Source: Corynebacterium sp.
Lineage (GTDB): Bacteria; Actinomycetota; Actinomycetes; Mycobacteriales; Mycobacteriaceae
DNA length: 16,201 bases
Direction: 5' to 3'
NCBI RefSeq assembly: GCF_030530965.1
Contig: NZ_JAUMTY010000003.1
Span: 89,703 to 105,903 of the forward strand
Made by a program: the position numbers and the translations under genes. This document shows, one piece after another, positions 1 through 7,743 of this stretch (position 1 is its first letter; each line of letters starts with the position of its first letter). The notes under the pieces were generated by a model that saw only the letters and a program-made list of their open reading frames with translations, did not search any database and was not told the origin of the DNA.

Positions 1-1121
1 TCGTCATCCGGGGACTGATCTGCGTGTTCTTGTTGTTCGTCGGGGTGAGCCATTTCTGGCGGTGCGGTCATGAGGTGGTGATAAGCGTCTTCGAGGTCAC
101 TGCGTGCACTGAGCTGCCCCACCGCCCCATACGAAACCCAACTGAGAACTTTCATAAGGGCTTGTTGGTCATGGTCTTCCAGGGCCGATGTTTTCTTCAC
201 GTCCGGTGGAGCCGGGTAGTTGGTGGGCACGCCCCAAAACGTCTCGGGGTCGGTCTGCTGCCCATCGACGCCATAAGCAGACAAATTGCCCCCACCTGCA
301 TCCCATCCACGTCGCGCTGTTGCGTTGTTCTGTCCGAATGCATCAGAACTAGAGAGATCCGGAGTCGATGACGACGTCCCGCGTCCAGTCTCTGGGTATC
401 CCTGGGCCTGATGAACTCGCCGAGAGATGTCCGCTCCGGTGGTGTTGGCCACGCGGAGAATACTGAAAGGGTCGCTGGTAAACCGCTCTTGCAGATATAG
501 GCCAACGGCGTAGATGTGTTTGCACCACGGGTCCGGGTCAGGGCAGCTGCATGACCACCGTGCGTCGTCGAACGGGAACAGCATGCTTTCGAGGCGACGA
601 TCTTCCTGCAGCTGCATAAAGCTTTCATAGGCCTGATCATCGTCGGCCAAATATTTAATAGCGTGGTCGACGGCATCGGGATCATGCGGAACATACGCGT
701 GGATGGTGAACGGCTCCGGCTGAGACCCCATCACCTGGGCGACTATCTGCCAATCCTCCATATCTACCCGCAGGATAGAGTCTCGTCGGAAGTAATCGCG
801 GCCTCGCTTCTTCCTCCCGGCCTCGGTGTTGTCATCGAGCTGACGCATGACTACTGAGGCTGGCCACGGGTGCGCGCTACGGGCGTCCCGACCACGAGGG
901 GAACTAACGCGTCGCTTTCCCCCTGCCTGTCGGTTCGCAGTCTTGGCGGATACAGCACGCTGAGATTGGGGTGCCCGACGTCGAGGGGCCGAGGTCTCCT
1001 CACCATCTACGTCAGCGGTGTCCCGGTTTCGCCCGAAGTTCAGGTAGATAACGTTATCGTCGACGGTGAGACGACGTCGCTTATCGCCTGATCGCGAGTG
1101 ATTATGCGGTGTGTCACTCAT
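1..1121 (-). CDS. SWIM zinc-finger protein, partner of the SNF2 helicase (C-terminus outside window)
   Basis: The frame is open from the ATG at 1121 to the window edge, giving about 373 residues without a stop. Residues 191-202 form a SWIM zinc finger, C191-x-C193-x6-C200-x-H202, in the context WSCSCP...WCKHIYAVG. SWIM fingers bind DNA or protein partners. The N-terminal ~115 residues are rich in Arg, Lys and polar residues and look disordered; the part after the finger is rich in Gly, Ser, Asp and Gln. The start overlaps the end of the SNF2 helicase gene by 8 bp, with GGGAGA just upstream as a ribosome binding site, so the two are probably translationally coupled. The same pairing is known in mycobacteria (helZ and the next gene). 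Its exact role there is not established. The family call is firm and the function is inferred. Confidence 0.88.
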   Translation of the reverse strand, partial: MSDTPHNHSRSGDKRRRLTVDDNVIYLNFGRNRDTADVDGEETSAPRRRAPQSQRAVSAKTANRQAGGKRRVSSPRGRDARSAHPWPASVVMRQLDDNTEAGRKKRGRDYFRRDSILRVDMEDWQIVAQVMGSQPEPFTIHAYVPHDPDAVDHAIKYLADDDQAYESFMQLQEDRRLESMLFPFDDARWSCSCPDPDPWCKHIYAVGLYLQERFTSDPFSILRVANTTGADISRRVHQAQGYPETGRGTSSSTPDLSSSDAFGQNNATARRGWDAGGGNLSAYGVDGQQTDPETFWGVPTNYPAPPDVKKTSALEDHDQQALMKVLSWVSYGAVGQLSARSDLEDAYHHLMTAPPEMAHPDEQQEHADQSPDD

Positions 1122-4100
1122 GGTGTCTCCCGGCATTGCTGGTCGTTGGCAGGCTATGCCGCGCCCGAGCGTTAGTGTATTCGGACCGAATAGGCTTTGT
1201 AGATTCCTTCATGGCGACCAACTGGAGAAGCTCATCGTCTGACAGCTCGGAAATCCAGGCCTCACCAGTGCCGACAACGGCGCTGGCCAGCTGGAGTTTC
1301 CCTTCGATAATATCGTTGATTTTTTCTTCGATCGTTCCTTTACTAATTAGCTTATACACGCTGACGTCGTGTTCTTGGCCAATGCGATACGCACGGTCAG
1401 TAGCTTGGTTTTCGACGGCCGGATTCCACCACCGGTCCATGTGAATAACAACACTGGCTCCGGTGAGATTCAGGCCGGTTCCCCCTGCTCGGAGGGACAG
1501 AATCATGATCGGCGGGCCCGCCGGGGAATTAAAAGTATTCACCATGCGGTCCCGTTCTTTTCGCTCTACCGAGCCGTTAAGAAAAGGCACGTCAATTCCA
1601 TATCGGTTGTTGAAATATGTTTTGAGCATATTCCCGAACACGACGAATTGGGTGAAGATCAGCACCTTTCGCCCCTGCTGGAGCGCTTCATCCACGAGGG
1701 GTTCGGCGGTGGCGACTTTGCCGGAGCGATGGTGGGTTCCGTCCAAAAACGGTGAGTCGTCCCCCAGGTACTGCGCGGGGTGGTTGCATATCTGCTTTAA
1801 ACCTGTGAGCAGCTTAAATATGAGTCCACGACGATCCATCCCTCCCTGTTTGGACTCGAGTTCCTTAGCCACGGTGGCCGTGACGGTTTTATACAGACTC
1901 GCCTGTTGCGGAAGCATCTCTGCTACCAACACAGCTTCGTTCTTTTCGGGAAGATCGTCGACCACAGCGGGATCGGTTTTCACTCGCCGGAGAATGAATG
2001 GTTGCGTGAGCGTTTTTAAGTCCGCTGTGAGGTTGTCGTCGTGGTACCGCTCGATCGGGATAGAATACCGGTCACGAAACTCGTTACGTTTCCCAAAGAG
2101 GCCGGGATTACAAAAGTCCATCACTGCCCACAGCTCATCCAACCGGTTTTCGACGGGCGTGCCGGTCAGCGCAAGCCGGTGAGATGCCTGCAAAGTCCGA
2201 AGAGCTTTCGCGTTCTTCGTACTGGGGTTCTTCACTTGCTGGGCTTCGTCTATGACGATGCGGTGAAAGTACGTTTTCCCTAAAACCTCTTGATCACGCG
2301 TCGCGATGGCGTAGGTGGTGACAATGAGGTCGGTTTCGGCGATCTTACCCGTCAGTGCTTCACCTTCGAGCCGCTCTGGACCATGGTGCAAGTAGGTGCT
2401 CAGGCCTGGCGCGAATTTTTTCGCCTCCGCAATCCAATTCCCGATCACCGATGTCGGAGCAACAACAAGGACTGGCCCCGACGGCACCGCATTTTCTTTT
2501 TCATAGGCCAAAAGCGTCAGTGTCTGCAGTGTTTTTCCGAGACCCATATCATCAGCCAGCACGCAGCCAAGATGTTGCGACGTCATCCACACGAGCCAGT
2601 CAAAACCTCGACGCTGATATTCTCGCAGCTCAACAGTGATTCCCGACGGCGTGTCCATGCGCTGAGGCGCTATGGCTTTATTCACTCCGATGAGCGCACT
2701 AATCCATGTCGCTGCTTCTACCATCACGCTGGCGTCGTCCGCGTTGGGATCGTCGGAATCCTCGTCACCGTCGCCAGGTGACGCGGCTATTCCGTCGGCA
2801 ATAATTGATCCTGTTTCACCATCGTCGCGAAGATCGCGACGAATCTCGTCGGTAGCGCGACGGAGTTGGCCTACTGTCACCTGACTCTCGTCGGTACTGC
2901 TGTTGTCCTTGCCAGCAGTCCTATTTACCAGGGACGATAAGTGCTTCGATGCCGCTTTGAGCACGCGAGTATCGGCCTGCACCCATTTCCCTCGGATGTT
3001 GACGAGGTCCGTGCTGGATTGGAGGAGGTCATCTACCTCGGCGGGCGATAGTTGGGTACCGCCCATAGATGCGGACCATGAGAAGTCCAAGAGCTGGTCG
3101 AAACCCAGTTTCGCGTCACCTGGCCCGTTCACCACCGAGGGCTGCGCTGATAGTGACACTCGGACTTTTTCCTTTGTCCATGGCGCCGGAACGAGGACGC
3201 GGAACCCGATGTTCCGAAGCGCATCTGCGCCCCTGTCAATGAATTCCACAATGTCGTTCGTGGATAAGAGATAGTCGCGCGTATCAGGGTCAATGCCATA
3301 CGTGGCGAGTTGTGGCCACACATGCGATGCCCGCTCTAGTTGCTCGTCCACACGCTTGCGAAGTGCAGGGTCATTGATCGGCTGCGGAATCGGTGCGGGC
3401 GCGTCGGTGCCCGAGCGGTAAGCCAAACGGATCCGCCACTGAATCTCGGGTTCAGGCTCCGCAGTGGTACCGAAGTCATGAACGTTGTCGGTTGTATCGA
3501 TCAGCCGGGATGCGACGTCATCTCGGGTTATGTCCGCCTCCGCCAGCTCACGGGCGGCACGCGGATCCGCCGGGTTGAGACGCGGTTCTTCCGTTTCCAC
3601 ATCGTCGGGTTCGTGAACAATAAAGATGAGGTCATAGCTTTCCGACGACATTTTGCTACGCCACGTATTGATATCGACGACCATCGACCCGGTCGCCCGA
3701 TCCAACGGTGATCCGTCAATAAGTGAGCGGACCAGAGGCTGAACAATCTCCTCCTGGTCAGGCATAGACACCAACGTCCGCCGTGCTAAGGCGTCGATAA
3801 GTGGGACGGAAATTCGTTCAGCGAGATCACGACCGCCGGAGAGCGTTAGCACCTCCGGTGTTGCCTCAACCATCTGGGCCAGCCAGACGCGTTCCGCCAT
3901 GCCGACGGCGGGCTGCCACATCGGAATCCATTCCTGGTCAACCCACTGCATTCGGAAGAGGACGCGTCCGGACATGCGGAGTTTTTCCAATCCGCGCAAG
4001 AGGGTAAGCACGAATTCCGTTTCCGGCGCGATACCCACGTCGTCCGGAAGCTCATCATTGTCCTGCAACCGGGCCAGCGCTATCAGGAACTCGACCGCCT

Positions 4101-4356
4101 GATCCGGAGTGAACTCCACTGTCGGGATCGTCAACTCGCGGAGACGCCCTTTTGGCGTTGATAGCACAGCGTGCGCACGCCGTGGCGCCACCGTCCGTCG
4201 ACCATGATTGGTTAACGCATCCAGAATGACCTGCGGAAATTGGTCACGCGGTAGGTCAGAATAATTAGCCACCACCTTGTGACCATCGGTCTCCTCCACC
4301 CACACATGCATGCCGGAATGCACCGGCCACAAAACATGGAGAAGATACGCAGTCAT
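1114..4356 (-). CDS. SNF2/RapA-type DNA-dependent ATPase (HelZ-like helicase)
   Basis: A 1080-residue SWI2/SNF2 superfamily-2 ATPase, expected to translocate on double-stranded DNA and remodel protein-DNA complexes. With the ATG at 4356 as start, motif I (DDMGLGKT) has its Lys at 608, motif II DEAQ is at 703-706, and the C-terminal motif VI QATDRAYRIGQ is at about 984-994. The ~500 residues before the motor match the SNF2-associated bacterial domain (DUF3670 type) in position and style, and an acidic Asp-rich linker lies just before the motor. An in-frame TTG at 4440 would add 28 Cys-rich residues; I prefer the ATG at 4356 because MTAYLLHVLWPVHSGMHVW looks like a natural N-terminus, although no strong ribosome binding site is visible at either. 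The stop overlaps the SWIM gene by 8 bp. The family call is secure; the cellular role (repair, transcription or remodelling) is not shown by the sequence. Confidence 0.93.
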   Translation of the reverse strand: MTAYLLHVLWPVHSGMHVWVEETDGHKVVANYSDLPRDQFPQVILDALTNHGRRTVAPRRAHAVLSTPKGRLRELTIPTVEFTPDQAVEFLIALARLQDNDELPDDVGIAPETEFVLTLLRGLEKLRMSGRVLFRMQWVDQEWIPMWQPAVGMAERVWLAQMVEATPEVLTLSGGRDLAERISVPLIDALARRTLVSMPDQEEIVQPLVRSLIDGSPLDRATGSMVVDINTWRSKMSSESYDLIFIVHEPDDVETEEPRLNPADPRAARELAEADITRDDVASRLIDTTDNVHDFGTTAEPEPEIQWRIRLAYRSGTDAPAPIPQPINDPALRKRVDEQLERASHVWPQLATYGIDPDTRDYLLSTNDIVEFIDRGADALRNIGFRVLVPAPWTKEKVRVSLSAQPSVVNGPGDAKLGFDQLLDFSWSASMGGTQLSPAEVDDLLQSSTDLVNIRGKWVQADTRVLKAASKHLSSLVNRTAGKDNSSTDESQVTVGQLRRATDEIRRDLRDDGETGSIIADGIAASPGDGDEDSDDPNADDASVMVEAATWISALIGVNKAIAPQRMDTPSGITVELREYQRRGFDWLVWMTSQHLGCVLADDMGLGKTLQTLTLLAYEKENAVPSGPVLVVAPTSVIGNWIAEAKKFAPGLSTYLHHGPERLEGEALTGKIAETDLIVTTYAIATRDQEVLGKTYFHRIVIDEAQQVKNPSTKNAKALRTLQASHRLALTGTPVENRLDELWAVMDFCNPGLFGKRNEFRDRYSIPIERYHDDNLTADLKTLTQPFILRRVKTDPAVVDDLPEKNEAVLVAEMLPQQASLYKTVTATVAKELESKQGGMDRRGLIFKLLTGLKQICNHPAQYLGDDSPFLDGTHHRSGKVATAEPLVDEALQQGRKVLIFTQFVVFGNMLKTYFNNRYGIDVPFLNGSVERKERDRMVNTFNSPAGPPIMILSLRAGGTGLNLTGASVVIHMDRWWNPAVENQATDRAYRIGQEHDVSVYKLISKGTIEEKINDIIEGKLQLASAVVGTGEAWISELSDDELLQLVAMKESTKPIRSEYTNARARHSLPTTSNAGRHHE

Positions 4357-4512
4357 GGTTTCATTGATACCAGGCCGACGAGACAAACAGTCGAGACATC
4401 CACATAACACCGTTGAACATATTTTCGATTGAGTCGCCAAAACCGCGTGACAACGACGTGAAAACCACGAAAAAACTAAGGATCAGTGTGGGCAAAACAG
4501 CCCGCCGGATTT

Positions 4513-4609
4513 GATACGCCTTCGTATCCGTGACACCCTGAAAACGCTCTTTTATCAATCCCCAATTTTTCTATTCGTATTTGTTCGTATTCTTTGTCCC
4601 TATTCGTAG
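4513..4609. promoter_or_regulatory. Putative operator region: palindrome plus TTCGTA repeats
   Basis: The divergent gap between the SNF2 gene and putP holds a perfect inverted repeat GATACG-CCTT-CGTATC at 4513-4528. It also holds three more copies of TTCGTA at 4574-4579, 4584-4589 and 4603-4608. The first two are 10 bp apart, one helical turn; the third is 19 bp on. The nonamer CTATTCGTA occurs twice, at 4571 and 4600. Repeats on one DNA face immediately upstream of a transporter gene are typical of regulator binding sites. No convincing -10/-35 pair could be fixed, and the regulator is unknown. Confidence 0.4.
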
Positions 4610-4653
4610 CGGTTCATGATTGATGGAACTGCTGTCCCAGCACGCTAACCACC

Positions 4654-4659
4654 GAGGAG
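4654..4659 (+). promoter_or_regulatory. Ribosome binding site fixing the putP start
   Basis: GAGGAG lies five bases before the GTG at 4665. It is the best Shine-Dalgarno match among the candidate starts, which is why the 15 upstream codons were excluded. Confidence 0.8.
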
Positions 4660-4664
4660 TCTTT

Positions 4665-6260
4665 GTGAGTCAACAAACGTGGTTCATTATCGCCATGGTG
4701 ATTTATCTGCTCGCCATGCTTGCGATAGGTCTGTATTCGTTCCGCCAAACCGATGAATACGACGATTACATGCTTGGCGGACGCGGCCTGCACCCGTTCG
4801 TCGCCGCCCTCTCCGCCGGGGCGTCGGACATGTCCGGCTGGCTCCTCATGGGGCTGCCTGGCGCCATGTACGTGTCGGGCTTCGGCCAGCTATGGATGCC
4901 CATCGGCCTCCTGATCGGCTGTTGGGCCAACTGGAAGTGGACCGCCCCACGGTTGCGTTCCTACACGGAGATCGCGGATAACTCCATCACCATTCCGTCG
5001 TTCTTGGAAAAGCGGCTCAACGACAAGAGCCATGCGCTCCGCATCGCCGCTGGCCTCATCATTCTGGTTTTCTTCACCTTCTACGTCGCGTCGGGAATGG
5101 TGTCCGGCGGCAAGTATTTCCAGTCGACATTCGGTGGCGACTACCTCGTCGGCATGCTGGTCATTGCGTGTGTGACCGTTGCGTACACCTTCATCGGTGG
5201 TTTCTTGGCTGTGTCCTACACGGATACGGTCCAGGGCCTGATCATGTTCATCGCGCTGATCCTGGTCCCCACCTTCGCTTTGCTGCACATGCATGACGCC
5301 GGCTCAATCTGGACCTACCAGACCGAGCACAACTACGGCTTCCACGAAGCATTGAGCTCCAACCCCCACTGGTTCTCCCTGTTCAACGGCGTGTCCTTCA
5401 TCACCGCCATCTCAGGATTGGCATGGGGCTTGGGTTACTTCGGACAGCCACACATCATTGTCCGCTTCATGGCCCTGCGTAAGCCCTCCGAGGCACGATC
5501 CGGACGTCGCTACGGCGTTGTGTGGATGTCCCTTTGCATCATCGGCGCAACTATGGTGGCCGTCATTGGGCCTTCCTTCTTCGGCCAGGACCCCTCAATC
5601 CACATCGACGACACCGTCAACTACGAGACGATCTTCCTGGATATGGGGCAGATCCTGTTCCACCCGCTGATCGCTGGTCTTATTTTGACGGCGGTTCTCG
5701 CGGCTATCATGTCGACGATCGCCTCCCAGCTGCTCGTTGTCTCCTCTGCGCTGGTTGAGGACATCTACAACGGTCTGATCAACAAGAACGCGAGCCACAA
5801 GACGTTGATCAACCTCTCCCGCGCTGCCGTGATCATGGTGGCCGTCGTCGCCGCGCTGCTGGCTTTGGATCCGAACAGCCAGATCCTCAACCTGGTGTCC
5901 TTCGCCTGGGCCGGCTTCGGTTCTGCATTCGGCCCGATGGTGGTGGCCGCACTGTACTGGCGTCGTCTGAACTACCAGGGTGCGCTGGCTGGAATGGTCA
6001 CTGGTGCGGTCGTGGCCTTCGTTTGGGGCCAGTGGATCGTTGACACCCCGTTCGGCAACGGGCTCTACGAGATGATCCCGGGCGTCATTTGCAGCACAAT
6101 CGCTATGATCGCCGTGACCTTGGCGACGCCCGAACCTGACAAGAGCATCACCGACGGCTTCGACGAGGCCTCCCGCCTCGCCCGTGTCGCGGAAGCCAAC
6201 CCCGAGCTGAACATCGCGACAGCTCAGGAGAAGATCGAGGAAGGCAACATCAAGGCCTAG
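4665..6260 (+). CDS. putP: Sodium/proline symporter PutP
   Basis: A 531-residue sodium:solute symporter family protein that imports L-proline with Na+ across the cytoplasmic membrane. The N-terminal stretch DDYMLGGR followed by LSAGASDMSGWLLMGLPGA is the PutP signature. The GTG start at 4665 has a strong GAGGAG ribosome binding site five bases upstream. It also places the conserved Asp at residue 55, the same number as the sodium-binding Asp55 of E. coli PutP. Earlier in-frame starts (TTG 4620, ATG 4623) lack a ribosome binding site. About 12-13 hydrophobic segments follow. The polar C-terminal tail of roughly 35 residues (from about TPEPDKS) is longer than in E. coli PutP (502 residues). No putA or other proline catabolic gene is nearby, so import for osmoprotection or nutrition cannot be told apart. 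Transcription ends at the hairpin at 6291. Confidence 0.95.
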   Translation: MSQQTWFIIAMVIYLLAMLAIGLYSFRQTDEYDDYMLGGRGLHPFVAALSAGASDMSGWLLMGLPGAMYVSGFGQLWMPIGLLIGCWANWKWTAPRLRSYTEIADNSITIPSFLEKRLNDKSHALRIAAGLIILVFFTFYVASGMVSGGKYFQSTFGGDYLVGMLVIACVTVAYTFIGGFLAVSYTDTVQGLIMFIALILVPTFALLHMHDAGSIWTYQTEHNYGFHEALSSNPHWFSLFNGVSFITAISGLAWGLGYFGQPHIIVRFMALRKPSEARSGRRYGVVWMSLCIIGATMVAVIGPSFFGQDPSIHIDDTVNYETIFLDMGQILFHPLIAGLILTAVLAAIMSTIASQLLVVSSALVEDIYNGLINKNASHKTLINLSRAAVIMVAVVAALLALDPNSQILNLVSFAWAGFGSAFGPMVVAALYWRRLNYQGALAGMVTGAVVAFVWGQWIVDTPFGNGLYEMIPGVICSTIAMIAVTLATPEPDKSITDGFDEASRLARVAEANPELNIATAQEKIEEGNIKA

Positions 6261-6290
6261 TTTTCCTTGGACTTTCCTTGGAACCTCACC

Positions 6291-6329
6291 ACGTGGAGTG
6301 CGTCTAAACAGACGTGCTCCACGTTTTTT
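6291..6329 (+). terminator. Rho-independent terminator of putP
   Basis: A 15-bp stem (6291-6305 with 6310-6324), including two G-U pairs, closes an AAAC loop and runs straight into six T residues at 6324-6329. It begins 30 bases after the putP stop. It overlaps the predicted GTG start (6314) of the next gene. Confidence 0.9.
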
Positions 6330-6973
6330 CATCTCCACATGCTTATTGCCGACGCAGGCTCAGCGTCGTCACTCTCGTCCTGGTCGCAGGGCTTCTCGTT
6401 GTAACGATCGTCGCCATGAGGCATCGCCCCGACACCAGCGAGCGTCGCTCCTTGGACGCGCTTCTGTCGTCGGCACGAATTATTGACTACCGGACCACAA
6501 TTCTGGGATATCAGCGCGATAAATTCGGCGACGGGTGGGCGCGATCCCCTACTCCGCAAGGAACATGGTGCACCACTCGGCAACATGTTCTTCGTGAACA
6601 ACTTGATGACATAAAAACGGCTGACACCTGCGACGTTGTCGGCGGGCGTGGACTCGACCCCTATACAGGCAAGAACCTCACCATCGGATCTATCGACATC
6701 GACCACATCGTGCCGCTCGCTGCCGCGTGGGACTTGGGTGCGGCACAGTGGTCGCGCGAGGAACGGATGAGCTTTGCCAATGACAGGAAACGGAATCTGG
6801 TGGTGACCGATTCCCATGTGAACAGGACAAAGAGCGACAAAACGCCGGAAGAATGGATGCCGCCGAGCGCGCGACAAGCCTGCTGGTATGCCACCACCTA
6901 CGCCAAGGTGATTGTCGCGTACGACCTTGCCCTGACTCAACGGGACGCCAGTGCCCTGCGGGATGCCTGTTGA
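6314..6973 (+). CDS. Secreted or membrane-anchored HNH endonuclease family protein (DUF1524)
   Basis: A 219-residue protein with a basic n-region (CRRRLS, ~12-17) and a hydrophobic stretch at about 18-35, so a signal peptide or anchor. The rest matches the DUF1524/GmrSD-C HNH nuclease fold: IDIDHIVPLAAAW with D130-H131, then FANDRKRNL (155-162), HVNRTKSDKTPEEW (168-181) and a C-terminal conserved Cys190 region. The DH, the N161 region and the NRxKxD Lys/Asp are the expected metal and catalytic positions. Actinobacteria commonly carry such exported proteins, which are thought to be extracellular nucleases; activity is inferred. The only in-frame starts are GTG 6314, inside the putP terminator and with no ribosome binding site, and ATG 6416, which would remove the export signal. 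I keep GTG because of the signal-like segment. Confidence 0.8.
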   Translation: MLHVFSSPHAYCRRRLSVVTLVLVAGLLVVTIVAMRHRPDTSERRSLDALLSSARIIDYRTTILGYQRDKFGDGWARSPTPQGTWCTTRQHVLREQLDDIKTADTCDVVGGRGLDPYTGKNLTIGSIDIDHIVPLAAAWDLGAAQWSREERMSFANDRKRNLVVTDSHVNRTKSDKTPEEWMPPSARQACWYATTYAKVIVAYDLALTQRDASALRDAC

Positions 6974-7093
6974 GAAAACCAAACAGCACACCGGGCCCAG
7001 CGCGTCGCCACGCCACCACGCGGAACGTCGAATCTGACTTCGTGTCATGTCATCGACCCTTCGACCGGCCACTATTCGCTGGCAGGTACCCTA

Positions 7094-7099
7094 TTGACA
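7094..7099 (+). promoter_or_regulatory. Possible -35 element upstream of the DUF2269-like gene
   Basis: A perfect TTGACA lies 48 bases before the GTG at 7148. No good -10 hexamer is found at 16-18 bp spacing, so this is only a weak promoter candidate. Confidence 0.2.
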
Positions 7100-7147
7100 G
7101 ACGACGTATTCATTGACGACCCCTGACCCCAAGGAAAAGGACACATC

Positions 7148-7630
7148 GTGCCTGAACATTTCATGGTGCTTATCCACGTCATTGCGGCGATCATTCTGAT
7201 CGGCCCTGTCATGGTAGCCACCTCCCAATTCCCGAAAGCTGCACAGGCAGCGCATAACGGTGATGAGTTAGCGCGAGGCCGAGCCCAATCGCTGCACTCG
7301 ATCACCAAAGCCTACGGATTGTGGTCCTTGCTCGTTCCCCTTATCGGATTTGGTGCCCTCTTTACCGTCGATGGTGCCCTCAAGAACTACTTCATCCACA
7401 CCGGCATATTGCTGACGGTGATCGGGTGGGGAATCCTCTTCTTCGTCATCGTTCCTAAGCAAAGGACCCTGATCGCGGACCTAAATCTTCTCGACGAAGC
7501 CGACGACATCGAACCCGACGAGGTTCCGCCCGCACAATGGGATAAGACCCCGGGGATGCTCAACATGTTCTCCGGAATTTTCAACGCCCTGTGGGTTATC
7601 ACCGCTATCTTGATGTTCTTCCGACCTTAA
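7148..7630 (+). CDS. Small integral membrane protein, DUF2269-like
   Basis: A 160-residue protein with four predicted membrane helices at about 5-25, 55-76, 82-104 and 137-158. A cytoplasm-like acidic loop (DEADDIEPDEVPP, ~116-128) lies between the third and fourth. The pattern, including the His in TM1 (LIHVIAA) and the small-residue-rich helices, resembles the DUF2269 predicted membrane proteins of actinobacteria, whose function is unknown. The start is GTG 7148 with AAAGGA six bases upstream. It stands alone: the previous gene ends 174 bases before, and a terminator follows 33 bases after the stop. The membrane nature is certain; the family name is probable. Confidence 0.78.
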   Translation: MPEHFMVLIHVIAAIILIGPVMVATSQFPKAAQAAHNGDELARGRAQSLHSITKAYGLWSLLVPLIGFGALFTVDGALKNYFIHTGILLTVIGWGILFFVIVPKQRTLIADLNLLDEADDIEPDEVPPAQWDKTPGMLNMFSGIFNALWVITAILMFFRP

Positions 7631-7662
7631 GTCGTTGACGCCACAGGACGTATAACTGCGAC

Positions 7663-7704
7663 GAGGCCGACAGCGCAATGCTGCCGGCCTCCATTTGTTT
7701 TATT
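7663..7704 (+). terminator. Rho-independent terminator after the DUF2269-like gene
   Basis: GAGGCCG (7663-7669) pairs with CGGCCTC (7685-7691). The stem is extended inward by CAGC/GCTG with one mismatch, and the T-rich stretch CATTTGTTTTATT follows. It lies between convergent genes and reads in the plus direction. Confidence 0.75.
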
Positions 7705-7713
7705 ACTGGTTCA

Positions 7714-7733
7714 GGGCGGGTTCACTCCCGCCC
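7714..7733 (-). terminator. GC-rich hairpin after deaD, probable terminator
   Basis: GGGCGGG (7714-7720) and CCCGCCC (7727-7733) form a perfect 7-bp stem with a six-base loop, 10 bases beyond the deaD stop codon. The minus strand has no clear T run after it, so termination may be weak or need Rho; the hairpin could instead protect the mRNA 3' end. Confidence 0.5.
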
Positions 7734-7743
7734 AATTTCCGGT

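Noticed and set aside
4361..4558. 65-residue minus-strand frame with one hydrophobic segment, just upstream of the SNF2 gene
   Set aside because: It starts at TTG with no correctly spaced ribosome binding site and crosses the putative promoter region; a leader peptide role cannot be supported.
5595..6338. 247-residue minus-strand frame opposite putP
   Set aside because: Antisense shadow of a well-supported gene; low-complexity Asp/His/Arg composition and no motif.
6329..7072. 247-residue minus-strand frame opposite the HNH gene
   Set aside because: The plus strand here encodes a recognisable HNH protein; the minus frame has no domain and no ribosome binding site.
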